A stretch of DNA of 64,000 bases from contig CAKXIK010000007.1 in assembly GCA_934875675.1 (NCBI GenBank), forward strand, positions 1 to 64,000, written 5' to 3'. Position 1 is the stretch's first letter, and the number at the start of each line of letters is the position of its first letter. This document shows positions 7,273 through 15,373 of the stretch, piece after piece. The notes under the pieces were generated by a model. The model was not told the DNA's origin and ran no database searches. It saw nothing but the letters and a program-made list of their open reading frames with translations. A program made the translations under genes and the position numbers. The stretch comes from an uncultured bacterium (GTDB lineage: Bacteria > Bacillota > Clostridia > Oscillospirales > Acutalibacteraceae).

Positions 7273-9837
7273 ATGGAAGACCAGCAGCTGGAACAAAAGA
7301 TTTTAGATGTCGGCATTAAAAAAGAGATGGAGAAGGCATACCTTGCCTATTCCATGGCGGTTATTGTCGGCCGTGCGCTGCCTGATGTGCGCGACGGTTT
7401 AAAGCCGGTGCATCGCCGGATCCTGTATACGATGTATGAGAATAATATTACGCCGGACGCCGCCTACCGTAAGTGCGCGGATACCGTTGGTACGGTGCTT
7501 GGTCGCTATCATCCGCACGGTGATGCCTCGGTTTACGACGCACTTGTCCGCTTGGCACAGGATTTTTCCATGCGCTATCCGCTGGTGGACGGTCACGGTA
7601 ACTTCGGTTCGGTCGATGGTGACCCGCCTGCTGCTTATCGTTACACCGAAGCCCGCATGGGCAAAATGTCAGTCGATATGCTCACCGATATTGAAAAAGA
7701 TACCGTTGAGTTTACCTCCAACTATGATGACCGTCTGAAGGAGCCGTCCTACCTCCCGTCCCGTTTTCCGAATCTTCTCGTCAATGGCTCCAACGGTATC
7801 GCCGTTGGGATGGCGACGAATATTCCGCCGCATAATCTGTTTGAGGTCATCAACGGAATGTGCTGCCTGATTGACAATCCCGATGCAACGCTTGAGGATT
7901 TGATGGAGCATATCAAGGGGCCGGATTTCCCGACCGGCGGCATCATCATGGGCAGAAGCGGAATCCGCGCTGCATATGCAACGGGACGTGGAAGAATTTA
8001 TCTGCGCGCCCGCGCCGAAATTGAGGAAGAAAAGAACGGAAAGTCCCGAATCCTCGTCACCGAGCTGCCCTATCAGGTGAATAAGGCGCGCTTGGTGGAA
8101 TCCATTGCCGAAATGGCAAAGGAAAAGCGCATCGAGGGCATTGCCTATGTCACCGATCACTCCGACAAAGACGGTATGTGCATCGTGATTGACGTTAAGC
8201 GTGACGCTTCCCCGCAGATTGTGCTCAATCACCTGTTCAGCTATACACAGATGCAGATCACGTTTGGCGTGATTATGCTGGCAATTGTGAACGGCGAACC
8301 GAAGGTTTTGACGCTCAAGGAAATTCTGCAGAATTATATCGACTTTCAGCTCGATGTAATTACCCGCCGCACAAAATATGATCTGCGCAAGGCACAGGAG
8401 CGCGAGCATATTCTGGAAGGCTTGATTGTGGCACTTGATTTCATCGACGAGGTTATTGCCATTCTGCGCGCATCCAAGTCCGTTCCCGAAGGTAAAAATG
8501 CGTTGATGGAGCGTTTCGGACTGGATGATTTGCAGGCAGGTGCCATCGTCGCCATGCGTCTCGGTCAGTTGACCGGACTGGAGCGCGATAAAATCCTTGA
8601 TGAATCGGCACAGCTGAAAGCAAAAATCGCCGATTTCTGCGATATTCTTGCCAGCGAGGCTCGCCGCAAGGAAATCGTCCGAAGCGAAGCAATCGCCATC
8701 CGTGATAAATATAAGGACGACCGCCGCACCGAAATTGCAGCAATCAGCGGCGAGGTCGATATTGAAGATCTGATTCCGCAGGAGGAATGTGTGCTGACGC
8801 TGACCAACTTCGGCTATGCAAAACGCCAGCCCGTGGATACGTTTACGGCACAGCGCCGCGGCGGAAGAGGCATTACCGGTGTGGGTCGCCGCGAGGAAGA
8901 CGTTGCAACCGAAATGTTCGTTTGCAATTCACACGATTATGTACTCTTCTTTACGAATCTGGGCCGCGTCTATCGGCTCAAGGCTTATGAAATTCCGGAG
9001 GGCAGCCGCACCTCCAAGGGCATGAATATTGCCAACTTGCTGCCGCTCAATCAGGATGAAAAAATAACTTCCGTCATTCGTGTGCCGGAGTTTGAGGAAG
9101 ATCGCTTCCTTGTGATGGTTACCCGCCGCGGTATCATCAAGCGCACCGATCTCACCGCTTATGACACTGCACGCAAGGGTGGACTGATTGCCATTGACCT
9201 GAACGAGGGCGATGAACTTGCATGGGTGCGCATGACAAAGGGAGAAAGCGAGCTTTTGGTTGCAACCCGTAAGGGCATGGCAATCCGATTTGCGGAAACC
9301 GACGTCCGCAGCATGGGCAGAACGGCGCACGGCGTTAAGGCAATTACGCTGGGCGCAGGCGACGAAGTGGTCGGCATGGCAATTCTGCACGCCGGACAAA
9401 AGGTGCTCACCGTTTCCGAAACCGGCTACGGTCGCCTCTCCCCCATCGATAATTACCGGATGCAGTCCCGCGGCGGAAAGGGACTCAAGAATTACCATAC
9501 CGAAAAATACGGCGAGGTTGCAACGGTTTTGGTGGTTGACCCCGAAAATGACGATGTCATCATCATCTCGTCCGATGGTGTCATTATCCGTGTTTGCGCC
9601 GGAGAAATCCGTGAATGTGCCCGTCCGTCCAAGGGCGTTAAGGTAATGCGCATTGGAGAGGATGGCAAGGTGGTAACGCTGGCTCGTGTTCCGCACGAGG
9701 AAGGCGAGGAAACCGAAGCCATTGAGGACGATGGAGCAGATGCCGAAGAGGGTGCAGAAACCGAAGCAGAAATGGAAGCCGAAGCCGAGGAAGAGGCAGA
9801 AGCAGAAGTAACACCCGCAGAAGATACAACCGAATAA
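7273..9837 (+). CDS. gyrA: DNA gyrase subunit A
   Basis: Breakage-reunion subunit of DNA gyrase. The N-terminal domain has the conserved SMAVIVGRALPDVRDGLKPV segment, the DNA-gate helix HPHGDASVYD (residues 80-89) and the catalytic tyrosine at residue 124 in AAYRYTEARM. The C-terminal half contains the repeated beta-pinwheel blades with the GyrA box RRGGRGITG. The protein is 854 residues, longer than usual because of a C-terminal tail of about 45 residues made mainly of Glu and Ala. The residue equivalent to E. coli Ser83 is Ala (Ala85). GAAAGGA precedes the ATG. A terminator hairpin follows. Confidence 0.98.
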   Translation: MEDQQLEQKILDVGIKKEMEKAYLAYSMAVIVGRALPDVRDGLKPVHRRILYTMYENNITPDAAYRKCADTVGTVLGRYHPHGDASVYDALVRLAQDFSMRYPLVDGHGNFGSVDGDPPAAYRYTEARMGKMSVDMLTDIEKDTVEFTSNYDDRLKEPSYLPSRFPNLLVNGSNGIAVGMATNIPPHNLFEVINGMCCLIDNPDATLEDLMEHIKGPDFPTGGIIMGRSGIRAAYATGRGRIYLRARAEIEEEKNGKSRILVTELPYQVNKARLVESIAEMAKEKRIEGIAYVTDHSDKDGMCIVIDVKRDASPQIVLNHLFSYTQMQITFGVIMLAIVNGEPKVLTLKEILQNYIDFQLDVITRRTKYDLRKAQEREHILEGLIVALDFIDEVIAILRASKSVPEGKNALMERFGLDDLQAGAIVAMRLGQLTGLERDKILDESAQLKAKIADFCDILASEARRKEIVRSEAIAIRDKYKDDRRTEIAAISGEVDIEDLIPQEECVLTLTNFGYAKRQPVDTFTAQRRGGRGITGVGRREEDVATEMFVCNSHDYVLFFTNLGRVYRLKAYEIPEGSRTSKGMNIANLLPLNQDEKITSVIRVPEFEEDRFLVMVTRRGIIKRTDLTAYDTARKGGLIAIDLNEGDELAWVRMTKGESELLVATRKGMAIRFAETDVRSMGRTAHGVKAITLGAGDEVVGMAILHAGQKVLTVSETGYGRLSPIDNYRMQSRGGKGLKNYHTEKYGEVATVLVVDPENDDVIIISSDGVIIRVCAGEIRECARPSKGVKVMRIGEDGKVVTLARVPHEEGEETEAIEDDGADAEEGAETEAEMEAEAEEEAEAEVTPAEDTTE

Positions 9838-9848
9838 TCACAGAAGGG

Positions 9849-9895
9849 CGGCTGAAAGGCGGAAAGGAATTTCTCCGTTTTTCAGCCGTTTGTGC
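9849..9895 (+). terminator. Terminator after gyrA
   Basis: CGGCTGAAA pairs with TTTCAGCCG, with an inner stem of GGCGGA against TCCG; the stem is followed by TTTGTGCTTT. It closes the gyrB-gyrA region. Confidence 0.65.
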
Positions 9896-9924
9896 TTTGT
9901 AAAATAAATTTGAAAAAATACGGC

Positions 9925-9964
9925 CGAGTTTTCCACAAAGTTTTAAAACTTTGTGGAAAACTCG
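9925..9964. repeat. Perfect 40-bp palindrome with two inverted DnaA-box-like motifs
   Basis: The 20-base left arm CGAGTTTTCCACAAAGTTTT is followed with no spacer by its exact reverse complement. Each arm holds TTTTCCACA, one base from the DnaA box TTATCCACA. It lies 31 bases upstream of the N-acetyltransferase start and downstream of the gyrA terminator. It could form a cruciform, act as a dimeric binding site, or, as RNA, a hairpin in the leader. Confidence 0.85.
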
Positions 9965-9995
9965 ATGCTATGAAAAAGCGAAGGGAGATTTGCCG

Positions 9996-10784
9996 ATGAC
10001 ACCCGCACAGTTATCGCAATATTTTGAACGAATCGGGTTACCGAGGATAATTCGGGAGGAAAAAAGTGCAATTACCCTGACAGGAGAGACGCTCAGCCAA
10101 ATTCAATATGCGCAGTTGTGCACGATTCCCTATGAAAATCTCGATTTGCTGCGTGGGATTCCGCTCTGCCTTGCCCCCGATGCTCTGTTTGAAAAGCTTG
10201 TTTTGAACCATCGGGGCGGATATTGTTTTGAGGTGAACGGATTACTTTCTCATGCACTTCGTGCAGCGGGCTTTTCCGTTACCGAATATTCTGCGCGGAT
10301 GCTGCTGGGAAAAACCGACGTGCAGGCTCGCCGTCACCGCGTTCTTTGTGTGCAGGCAGCGGATGGTGTTTTTCTCTGTGACGCAGGCATGAACCGTGAA
10401 ATGCAGCGGATTGCGCTGCGAATGGAAGCTGGATTGGTGCAAAGCGACGGTGTGGCGGAATATCGTCTGGAACGCGATTCCTTTTTCGGGTGGATGTTGT
10501 ATCAGCGTTTTCCTGGCAAGGAGTTTTGGCCTGTCTATGCATTTACCGAGGAGCCGCAAACCGATCTGGATTATGAAATGCCGTCGTTCTGGTGTGAGAA
10601 ACATCCGGATTCGCCGCTGAATAAAATCAACCGCATTTCCATTGTGCGCGGCAGGGAGCATCTTTCCATGCTGGGCGATGAGTTTATTCATTTTGCAGAA
10701 GGCGGAGTGCAGGAGCGTACCCCCGTTGCAAAGCAGGATCAGCCAGCATTTTTTGCAAAAATTTTTGGAATTGCAGACTATTGA
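9996..10784 (+). CDS. nat: Arylamine N-acetyltransferase
   Basis: Transfers acetyl from acetyl-CoA to arylamines or hydrazines through a Cys-His-Asp triad. The catalytic Cys sits in RGGYCFEVN (about residue 71), His in ARRHRVLCV and Asp in LCDAGM, all in the expected order. The length of 262 residues and the N-terminal segment 'IPYENLDL' fit the family. The start at ATG 9996 has AAGGGAG 8 bases upstream. It stands alone, behind the 40-bp palindrome. The natural substrate in gut Firmicutes is not known. Confidence 0.9.
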   Translation: MTPAQLSQYFERIGLPRIIREEKSAITLTGETLSQIQYAQLCTIPYENLDLLRGIPLCLAPDALFEKLVLNHRGGYCFEVNGLLSHALRAAGFSVTEYSARMLLGKTDVQARRHRVLCVQAADGVFLCDAGMNREMQRIALRMEAGLVQSDGVAEYRLERDSFFGWMLYQRFPGKEFWPVYAFTEEPQTDLDYEMPSFWCEKHPDSPLNKINRISIVRGREHLSMLGDEFIHFAEGGVQERTPVAKQDQPAFFAKIFGIADY

Positions 10785-10839
10785 TGAATAATGAAATGTT
10801 TTCGCGATTCACCGAATTTGTTAAAAAGGAGCGCTGCAC

Positions 10840-11358
10840 ATGGAAATGAATGTAAGCCGGAAGACACTGCAGCTTGCACGCACGGCAATGCTTTGTGCGG
10901 TGGCAATTGCACTTTCGGCAGCGGAATCCATCTTTCCGCCATTGCCGTTTTTGCCGCCGGGAGCAAAACCCGGTTTTTCCAATCTGGCTGCGATGCTGGC
11001 GGCTTCCGGAATGGGGATTGGTCCTGCATTGTCGGTTGCAGTGTGTAAGGCATTGTTTGCCGGGTTAACGCGGGGCATTTCTGCAGGGTTGCTCAGTTTT
11101 TGCGGCGGAATTCTCAGCACGATTGTTACCTTTTTGCTGCTTCGGGGAAAAAAACTGGGCTATGTGGGGATCGGAGTAGCAGGTGCGGCGGCGCACAATT
11201 TGGGTCAGCTTGCGGCAGCGGCACTGCTCCTGACACCGGCAATTCTGGGGTATTTGCCATGGTTGATGCTGTTTGCTGCCATTACCGGAACGCTTACGGG
11301 GCTGTTGTTTGGTTTGCTTGAACCCCGGATGTCGGTGATGCTGTTGGATCGTCCCTGA
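10840..11358 (+). CDS. Gx transporter family protein (heptaprenyl diphosphate synthase component I-like)
   Basis: 172 residues with five to six hydrophobic segments and the family hallmark near residue 40, PPGAKPGFSNLAAMLA, followed by GILSTIVTFLLL and AAAHNLGQL. These match the Gx/Hpre_diP_synt_I membrane family, resembling ECF-type substrate-binding subunits. The substrate is unproven; in many Firmicutes the gene sits beside an FMN-binding or ApbE-type gene, which is absent here. AAAAGGAG precedes the ATG. Confidence 0.8.
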   Translation: MEMNVSRKTLQLARTAMLCAVAIALSAAESIFPPLPFLPPGAKPGFSNLAAMLAASGMGIGPALSVAVCKALFAGLTRGISAGLLSFCGGILSTIVTFLLLRGKKLGYVGIGVAGAAAHNLGQLAAAALLLTPAILGYLPWLMLFAAITGTLTGLLFGLLEPRMSVMLLDRP

Positions 11359-11385
11359 TTGTATGTGGGAATTTGTTTGTTTTTG

Positions 11386-11414
11386 TTGACAATTGTGAGC
11401 TTTCGCGGTACGAT
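11386..11414 (+). promoter_or_regulatory. Sigma-A promoter upstream of the DeoR regulator
   Basis: TTGACA and TACGAT with a 17-base spacer. It lies about 140 bases upstream of the regulator start, with the MITE-like element between them, so the element would be part of the mRNA leader. Confidence 0.65.
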
Positions 11415-11436
11415 AAGTATCGTGAAGGCTTTTTTT

Positions 11437-11537
11437 ATACTCATTCCGAATTAGGAAGGCTATAAAAATTAAGAAAAAGTTTGAATATATGCGGTTTTTC
11501 GATGATTTTTATCTACCGTTTCAAGAGGAATTAGTAT
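11437..11537 (-). mobile_element. MITE-like inverted-repeat element, copy 1
   Basis: 101 bp bounded by imperfect terminal inverted repeats of about 23 bases. The left end reads ATACTCATTCCGAATTAGG and the right end, on the complementary strand, ATACTAATTCC..TTGAAACGG. Compared with copies 2 and 3 it is in reverse orientation. It contains no gene and ends 15 bases before the regulator's start codon. It would be moved in trans, if mobile at all; no transposase is in the window. Confidence 0.7.
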
Positions 11538-11552
11538 TGTTGAGAAGAGGGG

Positions 11553-12347
11553 ATGATTGGAACGATGCTGGCAGATGAGCGGCAGCGGCTGATTTGTGAA
11601 CAATTGCAACAGCAGGGTCAGGTGCAGGTAAGCAAAATTGCGCAGGAGCTGCAGGTTTCCGAGGAGACAATCCGGCGAGATATTGCCCTGTTGGAACGTC
11701 AGAATTTGCTTCGCCGAGTGCACGGAGGGGCAATGCCTGTGCGGGAGGTGCGCAGAGAACCCCCTTTTGAGGTTCGCGCGGCGGAGAACAGGGAATCGCG
11801 CTCAAGACTTGGCAAAGCGGCAGCACAAATGGTGCAGGAAAATGAAATTATTGCAATGGACAGCGGCGTTACAACGGAAGCAATGGCGGAAGCAATGCAG
11901 GGTTGCCACGGTGTTACGGTGGTTACGGCATCAGTTGCAGTGCTGTGTATTCTCATGAATAAAAAGCACGCAGGCATTTTTGAAGGGAACGTTTATTTTT
12001 TGGGGGGTCTGCTCAATGAACAGGAACAAACAACAGTGGGTGCATTAACGACAGAGCAACTGAAACGTTTTTCGTTTGACAAGGCATTTGTCAGTGCAAC
12101 GGCAGTGGACACGGACGGCGTTTATATGGCAGGGGCGGAAGGCGGAGAACTTGCCGCAGCAATGCTGGAACGCGCGCAGCAGGGAATTTTGCTTGCCGGC
12201 AGCGAAAAGCTTGGCCAGCGCAGCGTTTACCGCTATGCACGGCTTTCACAGTTGGATGCGATGATTACAGACGCAGGTGAACCGGTTCCGGCAGCGTTTT
12301 GCACTGCTTTGCGCCAAAACAGCGTCAAGCTGACCGTTGCAGTATAG
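11553..12347 (+). CDS. DeoR/GlpR-family transcriptional regulator
   Basis: 264 residues. The N-terminal helix-turn-helix is textbook DeoR (RQRLICEQLQQQG, then VSEETIRRDIALLERQNLLRRVHGGA), followed by the DeoRC sensor domain with IAMDSGVTTEAMAEAM and the usual phosphosugar-type pocket. Such proteins usually repress sugar-phosphate genes and release DNA on binding a sugar phosphate. The next gene, 46 bases downstream, is a phosphate-ester-type permease and is its likely target. AGAGGGG precedes ATG 11553; ATG 11565 is an alternative start. Confidence 0.88.
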   Translation: MIGTMLADERQRLICEQLQQQGQVQVSKIAQELQVSEETIRRDIALLERQNLLRRVHGGAMPVREVRREPPFEVRAAENRESRSRLGKAAAQMVQENEIIAMDSGVTTEAMAEAMQGCHGVTVVTASVAVLCILMNKKHAGIFEGNVYFLGGLLNEQEQTTVGALTTEQLKRFSFDKAFVSATAVDTDGVYMAGAEGGELAAAMLERAQQGILLAGSEKLGQRSVYRYARLSQLDAMITDAGEPVPAAFCTALRQNSVKLTVAV

Positions 12348-12393
12348 AGCCAAATGCATTTTCATCCCAAAAGAGAAAGAGAGGTTATCTTCC

Positions 12394-13656
12394 ATGAAAC
12401 AAGAGAAAAAACTGCTGGATCAACGCGCGGTTTGGATGCTGTTTGCGCTGTGCTGGGTGGTTTATTTTTCGGCTTATATTGCAAAACGAAATTTTTCGGC
12501 AGCCATGACAGAAATGATCGGCACCGGATTTTTGGCCAAGGATCGTGCCGGTCTGGTGAATACGGTATTCTTTATCTGTTATGCGGTGGGGCAGCTGTGC
12601 AACGGTATCTTAGGTGATCATTTTAAACCGCAGCGGTTAATTATGATTGGCACACTGCTTTCGGGTGCGTGTAATCTTGCCATGGGAACGGTGCAGGCTT
12701 CGTGGGTGATGCTTCCGCTTTGGGGCTTAAACGGATACGCGCTTTCCATGCTTTGGCCGCCGATTCTGCGCATTTTTTGCGAACTGCTGATGAATGAAAA
12801 CAAGATGAAGTGTTCGGTTAATATTTCAACGTCGGTTGCGATCGGAACACTTCTTTCGTATTTGCTTTGTGCTGCCGAAATTTCAATTTGGGGTTGGCGC
12901 TCCACTTTTTGGCTGGCAGGCGGCTGGATGGTGCTGATCTGCATTGTTTGGAGTGTTGGCTTTCCGCGCATAGAAAAGAAAGCAGAAGCACTGGATTTTT
13001 CGGAGGAAACAGCGGAACAACGCGCTGAAAATGGAAAAATTCCGGTCAAAAAACTCCTGTTGGCGTCGTCTGTACTGTTGTTAATTGTTCCAACGCTGAT
13101 TCAGGGTGTGCTGCGCGATGGCGTTACCTCGTGGGTACCGACTTATGTAAGCGAAAATTTCTGGGCAGATCCGGCATTTGCCGTTTTAATTTCCACGCTG
13201 CTTCCGGTTATTAATTTGACGGGGCCGTATGCTGCGCGTTTTGTGCAAAAAAAGTGGCTGCATACCGAAACTGCAACCTCTGCGGCATTTTTTCTTGTGG
13301 CAACGCTTTCCCTTTGCTGTCTGATAACTTTCGGAAAAAACAGTCTGGCAGGCAGCGTCATCTTTTTTGCACTGATTACGGCATCCATGGAAGGCGTTAA
13401 TTTGATGGTTGTCAGCCTTTTTCCCATGCGATACAGTAAATACGGACGTGCAGCGACGGTTTCAGGATTTTTTAATTTTATTACCTATGCAGGAACAGCG
13501 ATTTCAACGTATGGTGTGGGATTACTTGCCCAAAACTATGGTTGGGGTTCGGCGCTGCTGGCGTGGGTTGTGTTGGCTGCCGTTGCCGTTGCGGTCTGCC
13601 TTGCTGCGGTTTGGATGCAAAAAAACGCAAAATCATCGGTCAATGATCATGCCTGA
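12394..13656 (+). CDS. MFS permease, organophosphate:phosphate antiporter-like
   Basis: 420 residues with about 12 membrane spans. The first helix and loop (YFSAYIAKRNFSAAM) and the motif GILGDHFKPQR after helix 2 resemble the UhpC/GlpT group of the major facilitator superfamily, which exchange sugar phosphates or glycerol-3-phosphate for phosphate. The substrate is not clear and it could instead be a related metabolite/H+ symporter. It directly follows a DeoR regulator, consistent with control by a sugar phosphate. GAGAGG lies upstream of the ATG. Confidence 0.78.
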   Translation: MKQEKKLLDQRAVWMLFALCWVVYFSAYIAKRNFSAAMTEMIGTGFLAKDRAGLVNTVFFICYAVGQLCNGILGDHFKPQRLIMIGTLLSGACNLAMGTVQASWVMLPLWGLNGYALSMLWPPILRIFCELLMNENKMKCSVNISTSVAIGTLLSYLLCAAEISIWGWRSTFWLAGGWMVLICIVWSVGFPRIEKKAEALDFSEETAEQRAENGKIPVKKLLLASSVLLLIVPTLIQGVLRDGVTSWVPTYVSENFWADPAFAVLISTLLPVINLTGPYAARFVQKKWLHTETATSAAFFLVATLSLCCLITFGKNSLAGSVIFFALITASMEGVNLMVVSLFPMRYSKYGRAATVSGFFNFITYAGTAISTYGVGLLAQNYGWGSALLAWVVLAAVAVAVCLAAVWMQKNAKSSVNDHA

Positions 13657-13807
13657 TGCATTTTTCGCACGGATGGAACCAATTTGTATAACGCGAGAAA
13701 AGATGCAAAAAATTGAAATGACGGATGCGCAGGAAAGAGAAATAGCCCAAAAACAAGAGAAATCGAGAGAAAAGTATGATATAAATTAAAAATTCGGAAA
13801 AAAGGTG

Positions 13808-13836
13808 TTGACAAGCCCGCCGCCGCGTGGTACTAT
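13808..13836 (+). promoter_or_regulatory. Strong sigma-A promoter of rplM-rpsI
   Basis: Perfect TTGACA, a 17-base spacer and TACTAT; the start codon is about 67 bases downstream, after a structured leader. Confidence 0.85.
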
Positions 13837-13849
13837 AAATGAGCAATTT

Positions 13850-13877
13850 ACGGAAGTGCGCCTATGGGCGTTGCCGT
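13850..13877 (+). promoter_or_regulatory. Candidate ribosomal protein L13 leader hairpin
   Basis: In the rplM mRNA leader, ACGG pairs with CCGT and GCGCC with GGCGT around a TATG tetraloop, with an internal loop between the stems. Firmicute rplM mRNAs often carry an L13 autoregulatory leader in this position; whether this hairpin meets that consensus was not tested. Confidence 0.45.
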
Positions 13878-13903
13878 TTCATTGATTATTGGAGGGAAAT
13901 GCT

Positions 13904-14332
13904 ATGAATACCACCATGCCAAAAGCAGGCGAAGTTTCGCGCAAATGGTATGTCCTCGACGCTGCCGGCAAACCGCTGGGTCGCGTTGCTGCACAGGCCG
14001 CTGTTCTTCTTCGCGGCAAGCAGAAGGTCACCTTCGCTCCCCATGTGGACTGCGGTGATCATGTTATCATCATCAATGCAGAAAAGGCTGTTCTCACCGG
14101 CAAAAAGCTGGAAAAGAAAATTGCCTACCGTCACACCGGCTACATCGGCCACCTCAAAGCAATCGGTTACGATACTTTGATGGCCGAGCGTCCCGAAGAG
14201 GCCATGCGTCTGGCTGTTAAGGGTATGATCCCGGACACCACCATCGGCCGTGAAGCGCTCACCCGCCTTCGCATCTACAAAGGCACCGAGCACAAGCACG
14301 AAGCCCAGAAGCCAGAAGCCTGGGAACTTTGA
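13904..14332 (+). CDS. rplM: 50S ribosomal protein L13
   Basis: 142 residues with the family core WYVLDAAGKPLGRVA, VNAEK-type segment INAEKAVLTGKK and the C-terminal LRIYKGTEHKHEAQKPE. L13 is an early assembly protein of the large subunit. GGAGGG precedes the ATG by 7 bases. The gene is the first of the usual rplM-rpsI pair, with its own promoter and a possible autoregulatory leader. Confidence 0.97.
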   Translation: MNTTMPKAGEVSRKWYVLDAAGKPLGRVAAQAAVLLRGKQKVTFAPHVDCGDHVIIINAEKAVLTGKKLEKKIAYRHTGYIGHLKAIGYDTLMAERPEEAMRLAVKGMIPDTTIGREALTRLRIYKGTEHKHEAQKPEAWEL

Positions 14333-14348
14333 GAGGAGGACGTAAACG

Positions 14349-14750
14349 ATGTACGAGAAAGCACCTTATTTTTACGGTACCGGCAGAAGAAAGAGCTCCG
14401 TCGCCCGCGTCAGAGTTTACCAGGGAACCGGTAAAATCACCATCAACGACCGTGACATCGACGATTACTTTGGTCTTGAAACCCTGAAGCTGATCGTTCG
14501 TCAGCCGCTGAATCTGACGGAAACTGCAGATAAGTTTGACGTTGTGTGCCGCGTTGCCGGCGGCGGCGTAACCGGCCAGGCCGGTGCAATCCGCCACGGT
14601 ATCTCCCGCGCACTGCTGCAGTATGACACCGAAAATCTGCGCACTGTGCTCAAAAAGGCCGGGTTCCTGACCCGTGACCCGAGAATGAAGGAACGTAAGA
14701 AGTACGGTCTCAAAGCCGCCCGTCGCGCTCCGCAGTTCTCCAAGCGCTGA
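14349..14750 (+). CDS. rpsI: 30S ribosomal protein S9
   Basis: 133 residues, complete, with YGTGRRKSSVARV at the N-terminus, GGGVTGQAGAIRHGISRAL in the middle and the family's C-terminal RAPQFSKR, whose last Arg reaches the P-site tRNA. Only 16 bases separate it from rplM, with GAGGAGG in the gap. A terminator hairpin follows. Confidence 0.97.
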   Translation: MYEKAPYFYGTGRRKSSVARVRVYQGTGKITINDRDIDDYFGLETLKLIVRQPLNLTETADKFDVVCRVAGGGVTGQAGAIRHGISRALLQYDTENLRTVLKKAGFLTRDPRMKERKKYGLKAARRAPQFSKR

Positions 14751-14770
14751 TTTCTATATCGCTTGTTTTC

Positions 14771-14804
14771 AAAGGCTTCCGCATTTGCGGGAGCCTTTGT
14801 TTTT
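14771..14804 (+). terminator. Rho-independent terminator after rpsI
   Basis: AAAGGCTTCCGC pairs with GCGGGAGCCTTT around ATTT, followed by GTTTTT. Confidence 0.88.
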
Positions 14805-14844
14805 AGGTTAGTATAAAAACAGACACCCAATTTGCAGTGTAGTA

Positions 14845-14943
14845 ATATTAATTTCTCTTAAAACCGCCGATAATTATTTTTGAAAAAACTCCATCGATTA
14901 GAGTTCTTTGGATTGTTATCCCGTTTTAATTCGAAATTAGTAT
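14845..14943 (+). mobile_element. MITE-like inverted-repeat element, copy 2
   Basis: 99 bp. The left end ATATTAATTTCTCTTAAAAC and the complement of the right end, ATACTAATTTCGAATTAAAA, match the ends of the other two copies, and the interior shares AGTTCTTT with copy 3. It stops 20 bases before the start of the broken rhodanese gene, just before its ribosome binding site. Confidence 0.68.
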
Positions 14944-14962
14944 AAAAGGAATGGTCATATCA

Positions 14963-15286
14963 ATGGATACAATATGTAAAAGTGTTACTTTTCGTGAAGC
15001 GAAACAACTCATGGATGGGTTGGATTATTATCTGCTGATTGATGTTCGCGAGGAAGAAGAGTATGTTACGGGTCATGCAGACGGTGCAGTGCTCTTTCCA
15101 GTGGATTCTATTTCGGAAAAAACGGCACAGTAGCTTATTCCGGACCGTGAAACGCCGGTGTTTGTGTATTGCAAAACGGGCGCAAGAGCCCAGTTGGCTG
15201 CTGAAAATCTTGCAGCACTTGGATATCGAAAAATTTATAATATTGGCAGTCTGGCGGGTTGGCCCTATGGTCTTTCGGTAGACTAA
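14963..15286 (+). pseudogene. Rhodanese-like sulfurtransferase gene with one in-frame amber stop
   Basis: The frame codes for a rhodanese-like domain of 107 codons: an N-terminal half with LLIDVREEEEYVTGHADGAVLFP, a TAG at 15131-15133, then, in the same frame, LIPDRETPVFVYCKTGARAQ and GYRKIYNIGSLAGWPYG to a TAA. The active-site loop CKTGAR (Cys plus five residues) lies after the stop, so the product of normal translation (56 residues) lacks the catalytic Cys. No frameshift is present. Alternatives are a sequencing error or amber readthrough. AAAGGA lies upstream of the start, at the edge of the MITE-like element. Confidence 0.85.
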
Positions 15287-15291
15287 AAAAG

Positions 15292-15321
15292 AAAGCAGTC
15301 CGAATTTTGGACTGCTTTTTG
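15292..15321 (+). terminator. Terminator after the rhodanese pseudogene
   Basis: AAAGCAGTCC and GGACTGCTTT form a perfect 10-bp stem with a 7-base loop, followed by TT; A-runs on the other side make it potentially bidirectional. Confidence 0.85.
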
Positions 15322-15342
15322 TGCGCAAATAATTCTTTTATC

Positions 15343-15373
15343 TTGACTTAAAGTAAGCTCTAAGGTCTATAAT
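15343..15373 (+). promoter_or_regulatory. MerR-type promoter with 19-bp spacer and operator dyad
   Basis: TTGACT and TATAAT are 19 bases apart rather than 17. The over-long spacer holds CTTAAAG-TAAG-CTCTAAG, an inverted repeat matching at 6 of 7 positions. This is the hallmark of promoters activated by MerR-family regulators, which twist the DNA to realign the two boxes. No merR-type gene is in the window. Confidence 0.75.

Noticed and set aside
13657..13789. Possible small gene after the MFS gene
   Set aside because: An in-frame ATG gives a charged 40-residue peptide, but there is no ribosome binding site and the frame is a continuation of one opened inside the MFS gene.
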